A DNA stretch of 64,000 nucleotides from contig CASIBY010000005.1 of assembly GCA_949373095.1 (NCBI GenBank), positions 174,955 to 238,954 on the forward strand, read 5' to 3'. The notes beneath the pieces were generated by a model, which worked only from the letters and a program-made list of their open reading frames with translations, was not told the DNA's origin and searched no databases. This stretch comes from Candidatus Poseidoniaceae archaeon. GTDB taxonomy: Archaea; Thermoplasmatota; Poseidoniia; Poseidoniales; Poseidoniaceae. This document shows positions 26,437 through 36,191 of the stretch, piece after piece (within the stretch, counting starts at the first letter, position 1; each line of letters begins with the position of its first letter). The translations under genes were made by a program, and so were the position numbers.

Positions 26437-26799
26437 TCAAGTTCGTTGCCACAAAACCTCAATCACCGGCAGTCCGCCAGGATGGGGGAGAGGTGCTTTG
26501 GGTTTCTCAATTCGCACTGAGAGTGATTTGACGGCAGAATGCTCGCTTAAAATTGCGATGATTTGCTGGGCCATTTCTTCCATAAGCCGTATGGGTTGAT
26601 CGGTTTCATGGATTACTTTGTCGATGGTAATTTGGATGTCTGCATAATTCAATGTTTCATCCAATTCTGAAACATCGTCTCTATCGTCTAAGGTAGCCCA
26701 AACGGTAAAGCAGAATGGTTGAGGTGCATGATGTTCAAATTCATAAAAACCATGTGCAGCACGAACTTCGTACCCTTCAAGTCCTACACGCCATTGCAT
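26437..26799 (-). CDS. folB: Dihydroneopterin aldolase-like protein (FolB family)
   Basis: 120 residues with the FolB tunnelling fold: AAHGFYEFEHHAPQPFCFTV (HGxxxxE..PQ.F), DDVSELDETLNYADIQITID, a helix with LMEEMAQQIIAIL, and VRIEKPKAPL near the end. In folate synthesis FolB converts dihydroneopterin to the hydroxymethyl pterin. In this copy the usual Tyr and Lys positions (NYAD, EKPKAP) are present. Archaea generally use the unrelated MptD, so a FolB here suggests a bacterial-type pterin step or a relative with a new substrate. Confidence 0.8.
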   Translation of the reverse strand: MQWRVGLEGYEVRAAHGFYEFEHHAPQPFCFTVWATLDDRDDVSELDETLNYADIQITIDKVIHETDQPIRLMEEMAQQIIAILSEHSAVKSLSVRIEKPKAPLPHPGGLPVIEVLWQRT

Positions 26800-26808
26800 G
26801 ATATCGCC

Positions 26809-27099
26809 TCATTCTTCGTCCCGTTCATGGACCCAAATCAGATGGTATCCAAATTGAGTTTTTACAGGAGGTGAAACCGTATTAACTGGAGTCGACCAAA
26901 CGGCTTCCTCAAACTCTGCAACCATGCGACCTCTACGAAACCATCCGAGGTCACCGCCCTTCTGACTTGATGGGCACGTACTCTTTTTTCGGGCCAACTT
27001 TTGAAAATCCTTGAGTTTCCCGACCTTGTCTTTGATCTGAACTGCCTCGCTCTTGGATGGAACCAAAATGTGAGAAGCCCAAGCACTGGGTGCGACCAT
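26809..27099 (-). CDS. Parvulin-type peptidyl-prolyl isomerase
   Basis: A single-domain parvulin of about 96 residues that isomerises Xaa-Pro bonds. Landmarks: [12 protein letters not shown] at the start, [20 protein letters not shown] in the middle, and [16 protein letters not shown] at the end (parvulin consensus SHILV, GGDLG, FGYHII). I start at the ATG at 27099; the open frame to 27156 would overlap the peptidase upstream and add a non-conserved Cys-rich stretch. No signal peptide, so cytosolic, as in small archaeal parvulins. Confidence 0.87.
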   Translation of the reverse strand: MVAPSAWASHILVPSKSEAVQIKDKVGKLKDFQKLARKKSTCPSSQKGGDLGWFRRGRMVAEFEEAVWSTPVNTVSPPVKTQFGYHLIWVHERDEE

Positions 27100-27136
27100 A
27101 CAACAGCGAGAGGTCGCCTTGCTTTGAATCCCTCGC

Positions 27137-28898
27137 TCAGTAATCAGAGTAGGCAAGGAAGCGCATGTAGGTCCCGTAAATGGTCACGGATACTCCTAGA
27201 GACTCTTCGTTGAACCGATCCATAGTGTCCAGATAGGTATGGTATTCCCAGCTGCCACTACCGTAGCAAACGACGGCACGGCCTCGAATGTCATCTCCCA
27301 AATCATAGACAAACGGCCCGTGGTCGGAATTGTATGGCATTCCGTCAGGTTCGCCTTGAGCACCCTGGTAGAGCGCAAGTTGAATGTCGTAGCGGTCGGC
27401 AACATCGCTTCGCTTATCCTTGTAGAGGTCAGTAATGCGTTCGATGTGCTCCATATCCTCCGGTGTATTTCCAAAGAGTCGGAGGCTGTTGCCTCGGGCC
27501 GAGAAATCTGCGTCAACGTGATTCATATCGAGGTTGATGTACAATCGGAGATTATCCTTCAAACTGTTCTGGAATGCAGACACGTAAGCCCGGCTTCCGT
27601 AGAGGCCCTCTTCTTCCCCACCCCAAGTGCAAAACCTTAGAGTGCGTTCAGGAGTACCGGATTCATTGACCACATCGCTCAGTTGTCGCGCCATTTCAAG
27701 GACGCTCGCCGTTCCAGAAGTATCGTCAATAGCACCCTCTCCATGGTAAACGGTATCGTGGTGCCCACCTACAATGACCAATTCAGAGGATTTGCCTTTG
27801 ATTTCACCGCATGGGACGTAAATGGTTCGCTCTTGGTCATTGGTGACATCCATGACCATTTCAAGCACTCCTGGTGTCCCGGTGGCGTTGAAAATTGCCG
27901 CTTCTAGGATTTCACCTGCATCTTTGGACATGGCGATGAATGGAATATCACTTGGAATACTACCACCGTTGGCTTCCTTAACGGCGTCAATACCTGTACC
28001 TTTGAAGATAGGAACGCAGTCATTGCCCTCAATTTTACCACAGTTGTAGTCCTTGTTAACACGAATCAATCCTGCGAGGTTGTTTTCTGCTGCAGTTGAG
28101 AAGAATTCAGTGTTACCGGTTTTTGTTCCGCTGTTGATAACGTATCCAATGGTTCCACTCGCAGACTGCCAGAGGCCTTCATCGCTTCCGTTACCCAGAT
28201 AGGTCAACTGTACATCTTGCTCGAAGGTGTATTCTGATTGGCCTGAGAAGCCTTGAATCACATAATCAACACGGTGCTGAAATGAAGTGATTCGTGAACC
28301 ATTCGCAGGTCCGCCTTCGCATGGGCTGGTTCCACAAAAAGCCTTGCACACAAATTCGGAGACTTGGCTCCGAATTCACATGATGCATTGGGACCTGATA
28401 CGAGTGCAGGGTTGTCTTCATGCCCATAGAGTCAAATTGAGAAATAATGTACTCGGACGTATTGGCTTCTTGAACCGTACCGCTCATTCTCCCATCCCAT
28501 TCAGGATGGCCGTAGGAAACGAGTGTTTCTGCGTAATTCTTCGCCTGTGCTGCATCATAAGAAATCAATTCATATTCGTAATCCGGCTCAAATCCAAGCC
28601 ATGTTGGTTGAATGACAAATATGGCGGTGACCATCAGGACCGCGACGCCGATTGCGATGAGTGCAGGAGGAGTAAGGACTTCAGTACCCCTGTACCAAGG
28701 CACAGACTCTTCACCCGCCAGAATGGCGTCATCAACGAGGGTCTTCTCCGAATCCAAACTGATAGTATTGGTCTGGGGATGGTTTGCCTGGAGACGCTCG
28801 ATAAGTTGAGCTTTGGTCCCGCTTATGGGCAATTCAGCCTCACGCAGCATCTCTTTGAGTTCGTTAACGGTCAATCCTTCGAAACTTAGGACGTTCAT
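27137..28898 (-). CDS. SAP-TM-M28 zinc aminopeptidase, reading frame broken
   Basis: One gene in two frames. The first part (28266-28898) has a SAP motif ([21 protein letters not shown], residues about 9-38), a transmembrane helix ([17 protein letters not shown]) and the start of the extracellular domain. The second (27137-28351) continues without an ATG and holds a PA-like insert and an M28 di-zinc site: [39 protein letters not shown] and YNSDHGPFV. The two frames overlap at 28266-28351, and the change seems to fall near 28345-28356 in a TG-repeat-like stretch (TTGTGTGC). All metal ligands survive, so a sequencing or assembly error or very recent mutation is more likely than an old pseudogene. 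Confidence 0.8.
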
Positions 28899-28958
28899 GG
28901 TTCAGCCTCAACCATGCCTCGCATTCCTTGTTCAAGAAGGCGGCGGTAGGGTTTGGAT

Positions 28959-29528
28959 TCAAATCTCATCGCCAGTCCAACGCTTACCGACATCGTGTTC
29001 AATGCCGATTTGGTCAAGGATTCTTGCGATGATGAAGTCAACCAAATCGTCGATACTTTTTGGATGATTATAGAATCCAGGGGAGGCTGGAATGATGACT
29101 GTATCCCATGCTGAGAGTTTAGCCATGTTTTCCAGGTGTACTGTAGCATAGGGTGCTTCTCGTGGAACAATGATGAGTTTACGACGCTCTTTCATGGCCA
29201 CGATTGCGGAACGAGTCACCAAGTTGTCTGAAATTCCAGCGGCGAGTTTACCAATGGTAGTTCCCGAACACGGGCAGATGACAACGGCGTCAATTTTAGC
29301 AGAGCCAGAAGCAGATTTTGCGCCGACATTTCTTGCGTCTTCCAGTAGGGAACCCGTTGCTTCTGCGAGAGCTTCTGGCGTTGTATCGCATTCATGCTTA
29401 AGGGTCAAGCGGCCTGAATCGGTCACAACGAGTCGGACAGATTTGCCCATCTCGGTCAAGATTTCAACGAGACGCTTTCCGTAAACGGCACCGGAGGCGC
29501 CAGATATACCGACAACAACTTCTCCCAT
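28959..29528 (-). CDS. ubiX: UbiX-like flavin prenyltransferase
   Basis: About 189 residues. UbiX joins dimethylallyl phosphate to FMN to make the prenylated flavin used by UbiD-type decarboxylases. Landmarks: VVVGISGASGAVYGKRLVE, VICPCSGTTIGKLAAGISDN, RSAIVAMKERRKLIIVPREA and MAKLSAWDTVIIPASPGFYN. I use the internal ATG directly before the Rossmann strand; an ATG eight codons upstream (29552) is possible. No ubiD is visible in this window. Confidence 0.92.
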   Translation of the reverse strand: MGEVVVGISGASGAVYGKRLVEILTEMGKSVRLVVTDSGRLTLKHECDTTPEALAEATGSLLEDARNVGAKSASGSAKIDAVVICPCSGTTIGKLAAGISDNLVTRSAIVAMKERRKLIIVPREAPYATVHLENMAKLSAWDTVIIPASPGFYNHPKSIDDLVDFIIARILDQIGIEHDVGKRWTGDEI

Positions 29529-29610
29529 GTTCTGGACAATGCGACTTCCCATTTAGCCTCTTGTTCTCTGCCGAACCTCAAGTTTGGACGAACTGCAGCC
29601 GTTGACACGT

Positions 29611-30258
29611 CTAGTCTTGTTCAGTGGACCATGATTTTCGTAATACCAGACCTGTCGCTTCCCCTGCCTCGACGGGATCGTAGTCATGTTCGGTAATGAA
29701 ATGCACAACCAATTGATGCTGAACAATCGAAGCGTTGCATTCAGGGCATTCGTGATAGTTAGGTTCTCTGAACCCCTGAAACGCTGCCCTCCCCCTAGGC
29801 GTGGCCAGACCTGCAACGGTCTTTAGCAAGGTTGACACAAACACCAAAGCAAACAGAAGCAGACAACATCCTGCACCCCCACCAAATCCGGGCATAGGGG
29901 GGTCTTGCGATAATTGCAGATCTTGAATCATACGATTATCCATAGTTGTACGGAATGTATCAAGGTCAATGACATGGAGAAATTGTTCGCCTCTCAGTGT
30001 GAGAAGAATCTCAGTACCGTTATCGTCGTCATCAGCGTTGATGATGAGAGTGTACACTCCATCATTGTCCGTCATTGCTTCTGAACCTTGGTACTGATAA
30101 CAATTTGAATCACCTCTTTGACATGCAACTGTGACGTCTTGGAACGATGCTGGCGTGCCATCACCAAACGTACTCGTACCCGATATGCGATAGGTTTCGG
30201 CCGTCACAGGGACGGCTAAAGCGACAAGGGCCAATACGATGAGAAGACCCTTGTTCAT
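29611..30258 (-). CDS. Secreted/membrane protein with carboxypeptidase-regulatory-like domain
   Basis: 215 residues. A signal peptide (MNKGLLIVLALVALAVPVTA) is followed by an extracellular beta-sandwich of about 100 residues: GTPASFQDVTVACQRG, TDNDGVYTLIINADD, typical of CarboxypepD_reg/SpaA-like folds. A Gly/Cys-rich hydrophobic helix (GGAGCCLLLFALVFVSTLL) comes next. The cytoplasmic end has ECPECNASIVQHQLVVHFIT, a CxxC...HxxxxH pattern like a C2H2-type zinc finger, so the protein may link an outside domain to an inside zinc module. Role unknown. Confidence 0.65.
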   Translation of the reverse strand: MNKGLLIVLALVALAVPVTAETYRISGTSTFGDGTPASFQDVTVACQRGDSNCYQYQGSEAMTDNDGVYTLIINADDDDNGTEILLTLRGEQFLHVIDLDTFRTTMDNRMIQDLQLSQDPPMPGFGGGAGCCLLLFALVFVSTLLKTVAGLATPRGRAAFQGFREPNYHECPECNASIVQHQLVVHFITEHDYDPVEAGEATGLVLRKSWSTEQD

Positions 30259-30326
30259 GACAAGACCAAGAATTCGGAGTTTATCAACACTTGATTTTAC
30301 TCATGCGTTTGTTGACGGAGTGCCGG

Positions 30327-32525
30327 ATGAAACTTTATGTCCCAAAAGGGTTCATGGAGGGTATGGGTTTTCTACAGAGACTGACATCTCAGCGCACCCG
30401 AGTAGCGTACTGGAGTCCATTAGCTGTCCTTCTTTTGATTGGCCTCCTCAATGTTGTCCCTTTCGCAGGAATGGATTTCACCGTAGAGCAACTGGGTGAA
30501 GTGGAAGATGAATATTCTATGACTGCGGAATTCTATCCGGACAATTTCGTAATGACACGTCCTTTCACCGAGGATTACGATGAGTCGGGCGTGTTTGATG
30601 GTGAGGAAAATGAAAAACTCCCCTACAAGAACCAAGGGTCGTATTATGAAGACATCGGATACATCGGAAACGAACTTTCAATGCGACTGGCGACTATGAC
30701 AACCATCACACTGCTGATGGTGATTATAGGGTTAAGTTGCCGTAACGATCGGCTCAATGCAAATTCATTCCTCAACGGGCGGACCCTGACTGGAATTGGA
30801 TTGACTGTCATTGCAGTGTATTCCATCCTCATGGCGAGCACCATCGTTCAAGATTTTGCCGACCTACAAAACGAGGAATATGAAAAGGCTTTCGAAGAAG
30901 CCGAAAGTGAGCAAAATGAGGGAGCGTGGGGTGAAATCGTATCTGAATCAGAGGAGGAAAATCGGGTATCAACACTATCATGGTCACCCAGGGGAATGTT
31001 TTGGATTAGCCTCTCGCTTGTCATTGTTTCCGGAGTAGGTGCATTCTCAAATCTATCGTACCTAAAAAAGGCAGAAGAAGCAGAAGACCAGCCTTCTTGG
31101 CCGAAGGGAGAACATCCGAGTTGGTTCAACAAGGATTGGACAAACGCAGCCTTTGGAGCACTCGCCCTAGCGGCGATGGTAGCCTTATTCGCGCCGTGGT
31201 ATCAGGTTGATCAAGAATGGTTCGTCAGCGAGAATAATGATGAGGTGATTTTCAGTAATTCAACTCATGAGTTGGGATGGAGTATGAATCCATTTTATGT
31301 GACCTTCACAAATGACACTGGATTATTTGAGGAAGGCGACGGGGAGAAAACCACAGAAACATCAGGATATTCTGAGCGTTATGAACTCAGTAAAACGGCT
31401 TCTATTTTTACAGGATTACGGGTCCCACTCATATGTATGGTATTGCTTACTATTGGATTTTTAGCCTTCCAATCCTCAAAAAAGACAGCAGACCGCTTTG
31501 GGGGAAACAAAGAACATTGGTCCCTTATCCTCATATCAATGGTCATGGCGATTGTCCTTCTTAGCAATCTTTCGTCTTTTGAGAAGAACATGAAACGTAC
31601 CTTAGATGACGATCTTGAACAATTCTCACCGGTGCTCAATTTCACATTTGTTCACGATGATGTGGATGATGCATTTTCGGGCAAGAGTTTCTCCCAATCC
31701 GTAGATTCTAATTGGTTTGAGGAGGAATATACAATCTCACGCGCTTCGATGGAATGGGGTCCTTCATGGGGATACTATGCCCTTCAGATCATCCCTTGGT
31801 TGTTTATCTCAGGAATATGTATCCGATTTGGCCCCGATATTGTTCAAACCCTTAATCGCAAGGAATCCTTCACAGCACCCTCATTTGACCGAGAAGTATG
31901 GACTGCACGACCCGTTGTAGCATTACTTGTAACTTCGTTACTTGTGACCGTCGTGGGTATTGGACCGGGACAATTGGTTGAAAATCTAACATCCAGTTCC
32001 CCTAAAGAACTCTATCAATGGGAACTCGAATTAGATTATGAAAGTCACACCGATGAAGGCAGTAAAGTACTATCGAACCAAGAAACTCTAATCCTCTCAT
32101 ATGACACCGCAGATTTAGGTCTTAGCAGCGCGTATTCTGTATTCTTTATTCTCGGTTGTGATGAAGGTGACCAGGGAGCATCTACCGACGCAGCGGATGA
32201 AATAACTTGGGACATCTCAGCACCAAATGGAGTTGACACTGAGGAGATGCTATTGACTGGAAGTATATCTTGCGCCAGTGGTAACGCTCAACAGAGTTTA
32301 TCCTCACAATTGGTTTATCCAGATGATGAGGCATATGCTGCCAGCGAGCAAGAATATATTTCTTTGTTCGAAATAATCAATCCGCTTGACGGAGTGTGGA
32401 GCATTACCCTCACTGCAACGATTAACGAAGGCTTTGACCCATTTTCAAGCGATAGTGACCTCTTGGCTGTTTACGGAATTAATATTGACAGTATTGATGA
32501 TATCCGAGCAGAAAAGGTTGAATGA
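30327..32525 (+). CDS. Large multi-span membrane protein, unknown
   Basis: About 732 residues, not recognised. Hydrophobic segments near the start (WSPLAVLLLIGLLNVVPFAG), then MTTITLLMVIIGL, LTGIGLTVIAVYSILM, MFWISLSLVIVSGVGAF, AFGALALAAMVALFAPW, and later pairs, separated by acidic extracellular stretches. The last 180 residues are an extracellular beta-rich domain (LSLSYDTADLGLS-like, acidic). The open frame begins at a TTG (30291); I use the ATG at 30327, but 30303 or 30354 are equally possible. Stand-alone gene on the plus strand. Confidence 0.6.
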   Translation: MKLYVPKGFMEGMGFLQRLTSQRTRVAYWSPLAVLLLIGLLNVVPFAGMDFTVEQLGEVEDEYSMTAEFYPDNFVMTRPFTEDYDESGVFDGEENEKLPYKNQGSYYEDIGYIGNELSMRLATMTTITLLMVIIGLSCRNDRLNANSFLNGRTLTGIGLTVIAVYSILMASTIVQDFADLQNEEYEKAFEEAESEQNEGAWGEIVSESEEENRVSTLSWSPRGMFWISLSLVIVSGVGAFSNLSYLKKAEEAEDQPSWPKGEHPSWFNKDWTNAAFGALALAAMVALFAPWYQVDQEWFVSENNDEVIFSNSTHELGWSMNPFYVTFTNDTGLFEEGDGEKTTETSGYSERYELSKTASIFTGLRVPLICMVLLTIGFLAFQSSKKTADRFGGNKEHWSLILISMVMAIVLLSNLSSFEKNMKRTLDDDLEQFSPVLNFTFVHDDVDDAFSGKSFSQSVDSNWFEEEYTISRASMEWGPSWGYYALQIIPWLFISGICIRFGPDIVQTLNRKESFTAPSFDREVWTARPVVALLVTSLLVTVVGIGPGQLVENLTSSSPKELYQWELELDYESHTDEGSKVLSNQETLILSYDTADLGLSSAYSVFFILGCDEGDQGASTDAADEITWDISAPNGVDTEEMLLTGSISCASGNAQQSLSSQLVYPDDEAYAASEQEYISLFEIINPLDGVWSITLTATINEGFDPFSSDSDLLAVYGINIDSIDDIRAEKVE

Positions 32526-32571
32526 ATATATTCCGTGGGCATTCATAAACTTCCCCCATGGACATCATTCC

Positions 32572-33033
32572 ATGGGCCAACTCATTACCGGACAAGCTGC
32601 AACCTACGTAGAAGAAATGCACGTTAACACCAAGAAACGGTATGAGATCATGTGCATCACCCGTGACGTTGAACGGATTGTTGCGGAAAGTGGGATTAAA
32701 GACGGACTTGTCCTTGTCAACCCAATGCATATCACTGCCTCGTGTTATGTGAACGATCTGGAGTATGGCTTGCATCATGACATCATGAAGTGGCTGGAAA
32801 AGATCGCACCGTTCCATGGAATTGAGGGCCGGTCAGGAGAAGAATACCAGCATCATCAAACCGGTGAGGATAACGGAGACGCACATCTCAAGCGCCAACT
32901 ATTGGGCCAGCAGGTCACTATGCCTGTCCGAGATGGAAGGTTGCATTTGGGTACGTGGGAGCAAATCCACTATGCTGAATTTGACGGGCAGCGCGACAAA
33001 CGCATTCTTGTCAAAGTCGTCGGTGTAATGTGA
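32572..33033 (+). CDS. YjbQ/UPF0047 family protein
   Basis: 153 residues of the UPF0047 family, some members of which are annotated with weak thiamine-phosphate synthase activity; the cellular role is uncertain. Landmarks: ESGIKDGLVLVNPMHITASC, YQHHQTGEDNGDAHLKRQLL (the conserved H..GE.N..AH.K core) and MPVRDGRLHLGTWEQIHYAE with the C-terminal FDGQRDKRILVKVVG. A TATA-like AATATATT at about 32525-32533 lies some 40 bp before the ATG, so I keep this start; an internal ATG at 32617 is possible. Confidence 0.88.
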   Translation: MGQLITGQAATYVEEMHVNTKKRYEIMCITRDVERIVAESGIKDGLVLVNPMHITASCYVNDLEYGLHHDIMKWLEKIAPFHGIEGRSGEEYQHHQTGEDNGDAHLKRQLLGQQVTMPVRDGRLHLGTWEQIHYAEFDGQRDKRILVKVVGVM

Positions 33034-33142
33034 TGAAGACAGTGGCCACGGTGTGTCCTCAATTTGCACCTTGAAAAATTGGTCCTCTTACAGCAGATTC
33101 ACCCGTCGACGGGTTTAAAAAACGGAGAGTTAAGGTGAAATC

Positions 33143-33493
33143 ATGTCTATTATAGCAGCATACAATGAAGCCTGGGATACCGCAAATGTCGAAGCACTCG
33201 GAAAAATCATCCACGATGATTGTGTCTTCAATCCTCACGTGGGTGGATACACCATGAGTAAATCTGACATTCTCGGATTCGTCAGCGGCGGCAGCACTCC
33301 AACCTCGGAACACAACAGAATCTTGTTCGAAAACGATGAAGTTGGCGTTGCTCACTCCATTGTTCACTTTGCAAACGATTCTGACTCTGAAGCCGTCATG
33401 TCTTTTATGCGGTTCAAAGACGGCCAAATCATCCTCATGGAAACCGGTGCTACACCACTTTCTGATGATTACAAGCTCGTCGGAAGCGAGTGA
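33143..33493 (+). CDS. NTF2/SnoaL-like small protein
   Basis: 116 residues. The pattern AAYNEAWDTANVEALGKIIHDDCVFNPHVGG followed by alternating strands fits the NTF2-like cone fold (SnoaL-like), used by small isomerases, hydrolases and ligand-binding proteins. No catalytic assignment is possible. A TATA-like TTTAAAAAA near 33112 and an AAGGTGA ribosome binding site precede the ATG. It converges on aceE. Confidence 0.7.
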   Translation: MSIIAAYNEAWDTANVEALGKIIHDDCVFNPHVGGYTMSKSDILGFVSGGSTPTSEHNRILFENDEVGVAHSIVHFANDSDSEAVMSFMRFKDGQIILMETGATPLSDDYKLVGSE

Positions 33494-33518
33494 AGAAGGT
33501 ATATTCCCTTCCTTTACA

Positions 33519-36191
33519 TCAAAGTTCTGTGATGTCTTTACGCTCGGTTGAAATTCCAAACTCTTTCTCAGCTTTTTCGTAAACGCTGGCATCGATTGAA
33601 CCATCTCTTACAAGTGAGGAAAGTGCTGCAAGTGCAACAGCTTTCCCATCAATTTCAAAGAATCGGCGAAGTGCTTCACGGGTATCGGAGCGACCGAACC
33701 CATCGGTTCCTAAGACGGTAAAGTGGCCACCAACCCATTGGCGAATCATATCTGGGACTGCTGCCATGTTATCGCTGACGGCAATGACTGGAACATCTCC
33801 GGTTCCAAGCATTTGTTCAATCCACGGTTGCTTAGCGGTCTTGCTTGGGTGCAATCGGTTCCATCGGTCGCATTCCAAACCTTCTCGGCGCATTTCGCCA
33901 TAGGATGTTGCTGAATATATTTCTGAACGAACACCATATGCTTCGAGTTTCTCAACTGCATCCAAGACTTGCACCATGATCGGGCCTGAACCTATGAGAC
34001 GAACGATTGGACCGTCGCCCTTTGGTGCACCTCGAAGCAAATACATACCGCGAATGATACCTTGGTCAACACCTTCTGGCTTAGGCGGCATAGGATAATT
34101 CTCATTGTAGACAGCAATGTAGTGAATGACGTCTTTGTCCTGTCCATACATCTCATCAATTCCGTGTCGGATGATGGTGGCCAATTCGTAAGCAAATGCA
34201 GGGTCCCAGGCACGAACTGCAGGATTGGTATGCGCCATCAAAAGTGAGTGCCCGTCTTGGTGTTGCAAACCTTCACCGTTGAGTGTGGTTCGACCGGAGG
34301 TTGCTCCCATGAGGAAACCACGAGCGCGTTGGTCTGCTGCAGACCAAATGAGGTCAGCCACACGTTGGAATCCGAACATCGAATAGAAGGTATAGAATGG
34401 AATTGTTGGATAATGGTGGGTTGCAAAAGAAGTAGCTGCGGCGATGAACGTCGAAGTTGCACCTGCTTCGTTAATGCCTTCTTCCAAGAGTTGACCTTTT
34501 GCGGATTCCTTGTACTTCATCAGAACTTTGTGGTCGACTGGTTTGTAGAGTTGGCCTTCTGGATGGTAGATTCCAAATTCAGCAAATAAGGGATCCATAC
34601 CAAAGGTTCGGGCCTCGTCAGGGATAATTGGAACAATTCTCTTTCCGAATTCTTTGTCCTTCATCAAAGCACGCAAAATACGAACGAACGCCATGGTTGT
34701 TGAGACTTGCATCTTGCCTTTTGTGCCATCATCGAATTCAGCATAGGTTGCTTCTTCGGGGAGCTTAAGGTCAAACTTGGGAACGACTCGAGTTGGCATA
34801 AAACCGTCCATAACAGCTCTGCGTTGCTTAGCATACGCCACCACTTCGGGAACATCTTCTGGCATCACATAGGGGTAGTCTTCTAACTCTTCGTCAGTAA
34901 ATTTGAGTCCCAAATCGTCGCGCATGTACTGTATGCTTTCCATTCCGGCCTTCTTCTTCTGATGGGTCGTGTTTCGTCCTGCAAAAGCAGGTCCAAGTCC
35001 GAATCCTTTGATGGTGCGCATGAGTACAACGGTTGGCTGACCCTTGTGAGCAGTCGCTTGAGCATAGGCTGCATGGAGTTTGATGAAATCGTGCCCACCA
35101 ACATCTGCGCATAAGTCCACCAGATCATCATCACTCAAGTGGGCGACCAAAGCAGCGAGGCCTTCTGAGTTGAACAACTCCTTACGAATGATTGCACCGT
35201 CTGCAGTCATGATACGCTGTTCATCACCATCGACTAATGTATCGAGCCGTGTTGCGATTAAGCCTGCAGAGTCTTGGGCGAATAATTCATCCCAACTGCT
35301 GCCCCAGAGTACTTTGATGACGTTCCAGCCAGCACCACGGAAGCGACCTTCGAGTTCTTGAACAATCTTTGAATTGCCACGGACGGGACCATCGAGGCGT
35401 TGAAGGTTACAGTTCATGGTCATGACAATGTTGTCAAGCCCTTCACGACCTGCAAGAGAAAGTTGGGACAGAGACTCGGGTTCATCAGATTCACCATCGC
35501 CCATTGTATACCATACACGGGAGTTTGCGGTTGAAACCAATCCACGGTCTTCGAGGTAGCGGTTGAAACGCGCTTGGTGGATGGCAGTCATTGCTCCAAG
35601 GCCCATGCTGACGGTTGGGAATTCCCAGAAATCAGGCATAAGGCGGGGATGCGGATATGAAGACAACCCCTTGCCCCCGGTCTCTTGACGGAATGCTTCC
35701 ATTTGCTCATGGGTTAATCTTCCTTCAAGCCAAGCACGGGCATAGATTCCTGGGGAGGCGTGTCCTTGCCAATAGAGGTGGTCGCCTTGCCCTTCCCCAT
35801 CTTTGCCTCGGAAGAAGTGGTTGAATCCAATCTCCCATGCGTGAGATGTTGATGCATAGGTGGAGATGTGACCTCCAATGCCTTCGAAATATTTGTTGCC
35901 TCGAGTGACGATCATCATTGCATTCCATCGATTAATGCCATGGAGGCGCTGTTCCATCTCCAGATCACCAGGATAACTACCTTGGCTCTCGGGGTGGATG
36001 GAGTTGAGGTAAGGTGTATTGACGACGTCAATCTCAACGCCAGCATGACGAGCAGCATCAACAGTTGAAAGTAAGATGCGACGGGCTTCTTCGTCTCCAA
36101 GATGGTCACGAACAGCAAGAATAGAATCAATCCATTCCTGTGTTGCAACAGGGTCTGGGTCAGGTAAAGTTCCTCGAACACCAAAGCGCAT
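33519..36191 (-). CDS. aceE: Pyruvate dehydrogenase E1, homodimeric type
   Basis: 890 residues, the usual length of bacterial AceE, which decarboxylates pyruvate with thiamine diphosphate and passes the acetyl group to lipoyl E2. Landmarks: NTPYLNSIHPESQGSYPGD near the start, GGHISTYASTSHAWEIGFNH, the ThDP motif MGDGESDEPES with NCNLQRLDGPVRGN, GFGLGPAFAGRNTTHQKK, and the transketolase C-domain. It appears intact. No E2, E3 or lipoylation genes are nearby. Archaea normally use ferredoxin-dependent pyruvate oxidoreductase or alpha2beta2 E1, so this type points to bacterial transfer. Confidence 0.94.
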   Translation of the reverse strand: MRFGVRGTLPDPDPVATQEWIDSILAVRDHLGDEEARRILLSTVDAARHAGVEIDVVNTPYLNSIHPESQGSYPGDLEMEQRLHGINRWNAMMIVTRGNKYFEGIGGHISTYASTSHAWEIGFNHFFRGKDGEGQGDHLYWQGHASPGIYARAWLEGRLTHEQMEAFRQETGGKGLSSYPHPRLMPDFWEFPTVSMGLGAMTAIHQARFNRYLEDRGLVSTANSRVWYTMGDGESDEPESLSQLSLAGREGLDNIVMTMNCNLQRLDGPVRGNSKIVQELEGRFRGAGWNVIKVLWGSSWDELFAQDSAGLIATRLDTLVDGDEQRIMTADGAIIRKELFNSEGLAALVAHLSDDDLVDLCADVGGHDFIKLHAAYAQATAHKGQPTVVLMRTIKGFGLGPAFAGRNTTHQKKKAGMESIQYMRDDLGLKFTDEELEDYPYVMPEDVPEVVAYAKQRRAVMDGFMPTRVVPKFDLKLPEEATYAEFDDGTKGKMQVSTTMAFVRILRALMKDKEFGKRIVPIIPDEARTFGMDPLFAEFGIYHPEGQLYKPVDHKVLMKYKESAKGQLLEEGINEAGATSTFIAAATSFATHHYPTIPFYTFYSMFGFQRVADLIWSAADQRARGFLMGATSGRTTLNGEGLQHQDGHSLLMAHTNPAVRAWDPAFAYELATIIRHGIDEMYGQDKDVIHYIAVYNENYPMPPKPEGVDQGIIRGMYLLRGAPKGDGPIVRLIGSGPIMVQVLDAVEKLEAYGVRSEIYSATSYGEMRREGLECDRWNRLHPSKTAKQPWIEQMLGTGDVPVIAVSDNMAAVPDMIRQWVGGHFTVLGTDGFGRSDTREALRRFFEIDGKAVALAALSSLVRDGSIDASVYEKAEKEFGISTERKDITEL

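Noticed and set aside
32386-32571. N-terminal extension of the YjbQ-like protein
   Set aside because: It overlaps the end of the upstream membrane-protein gene and is not part of the family; the ATG at 32572 fits better.
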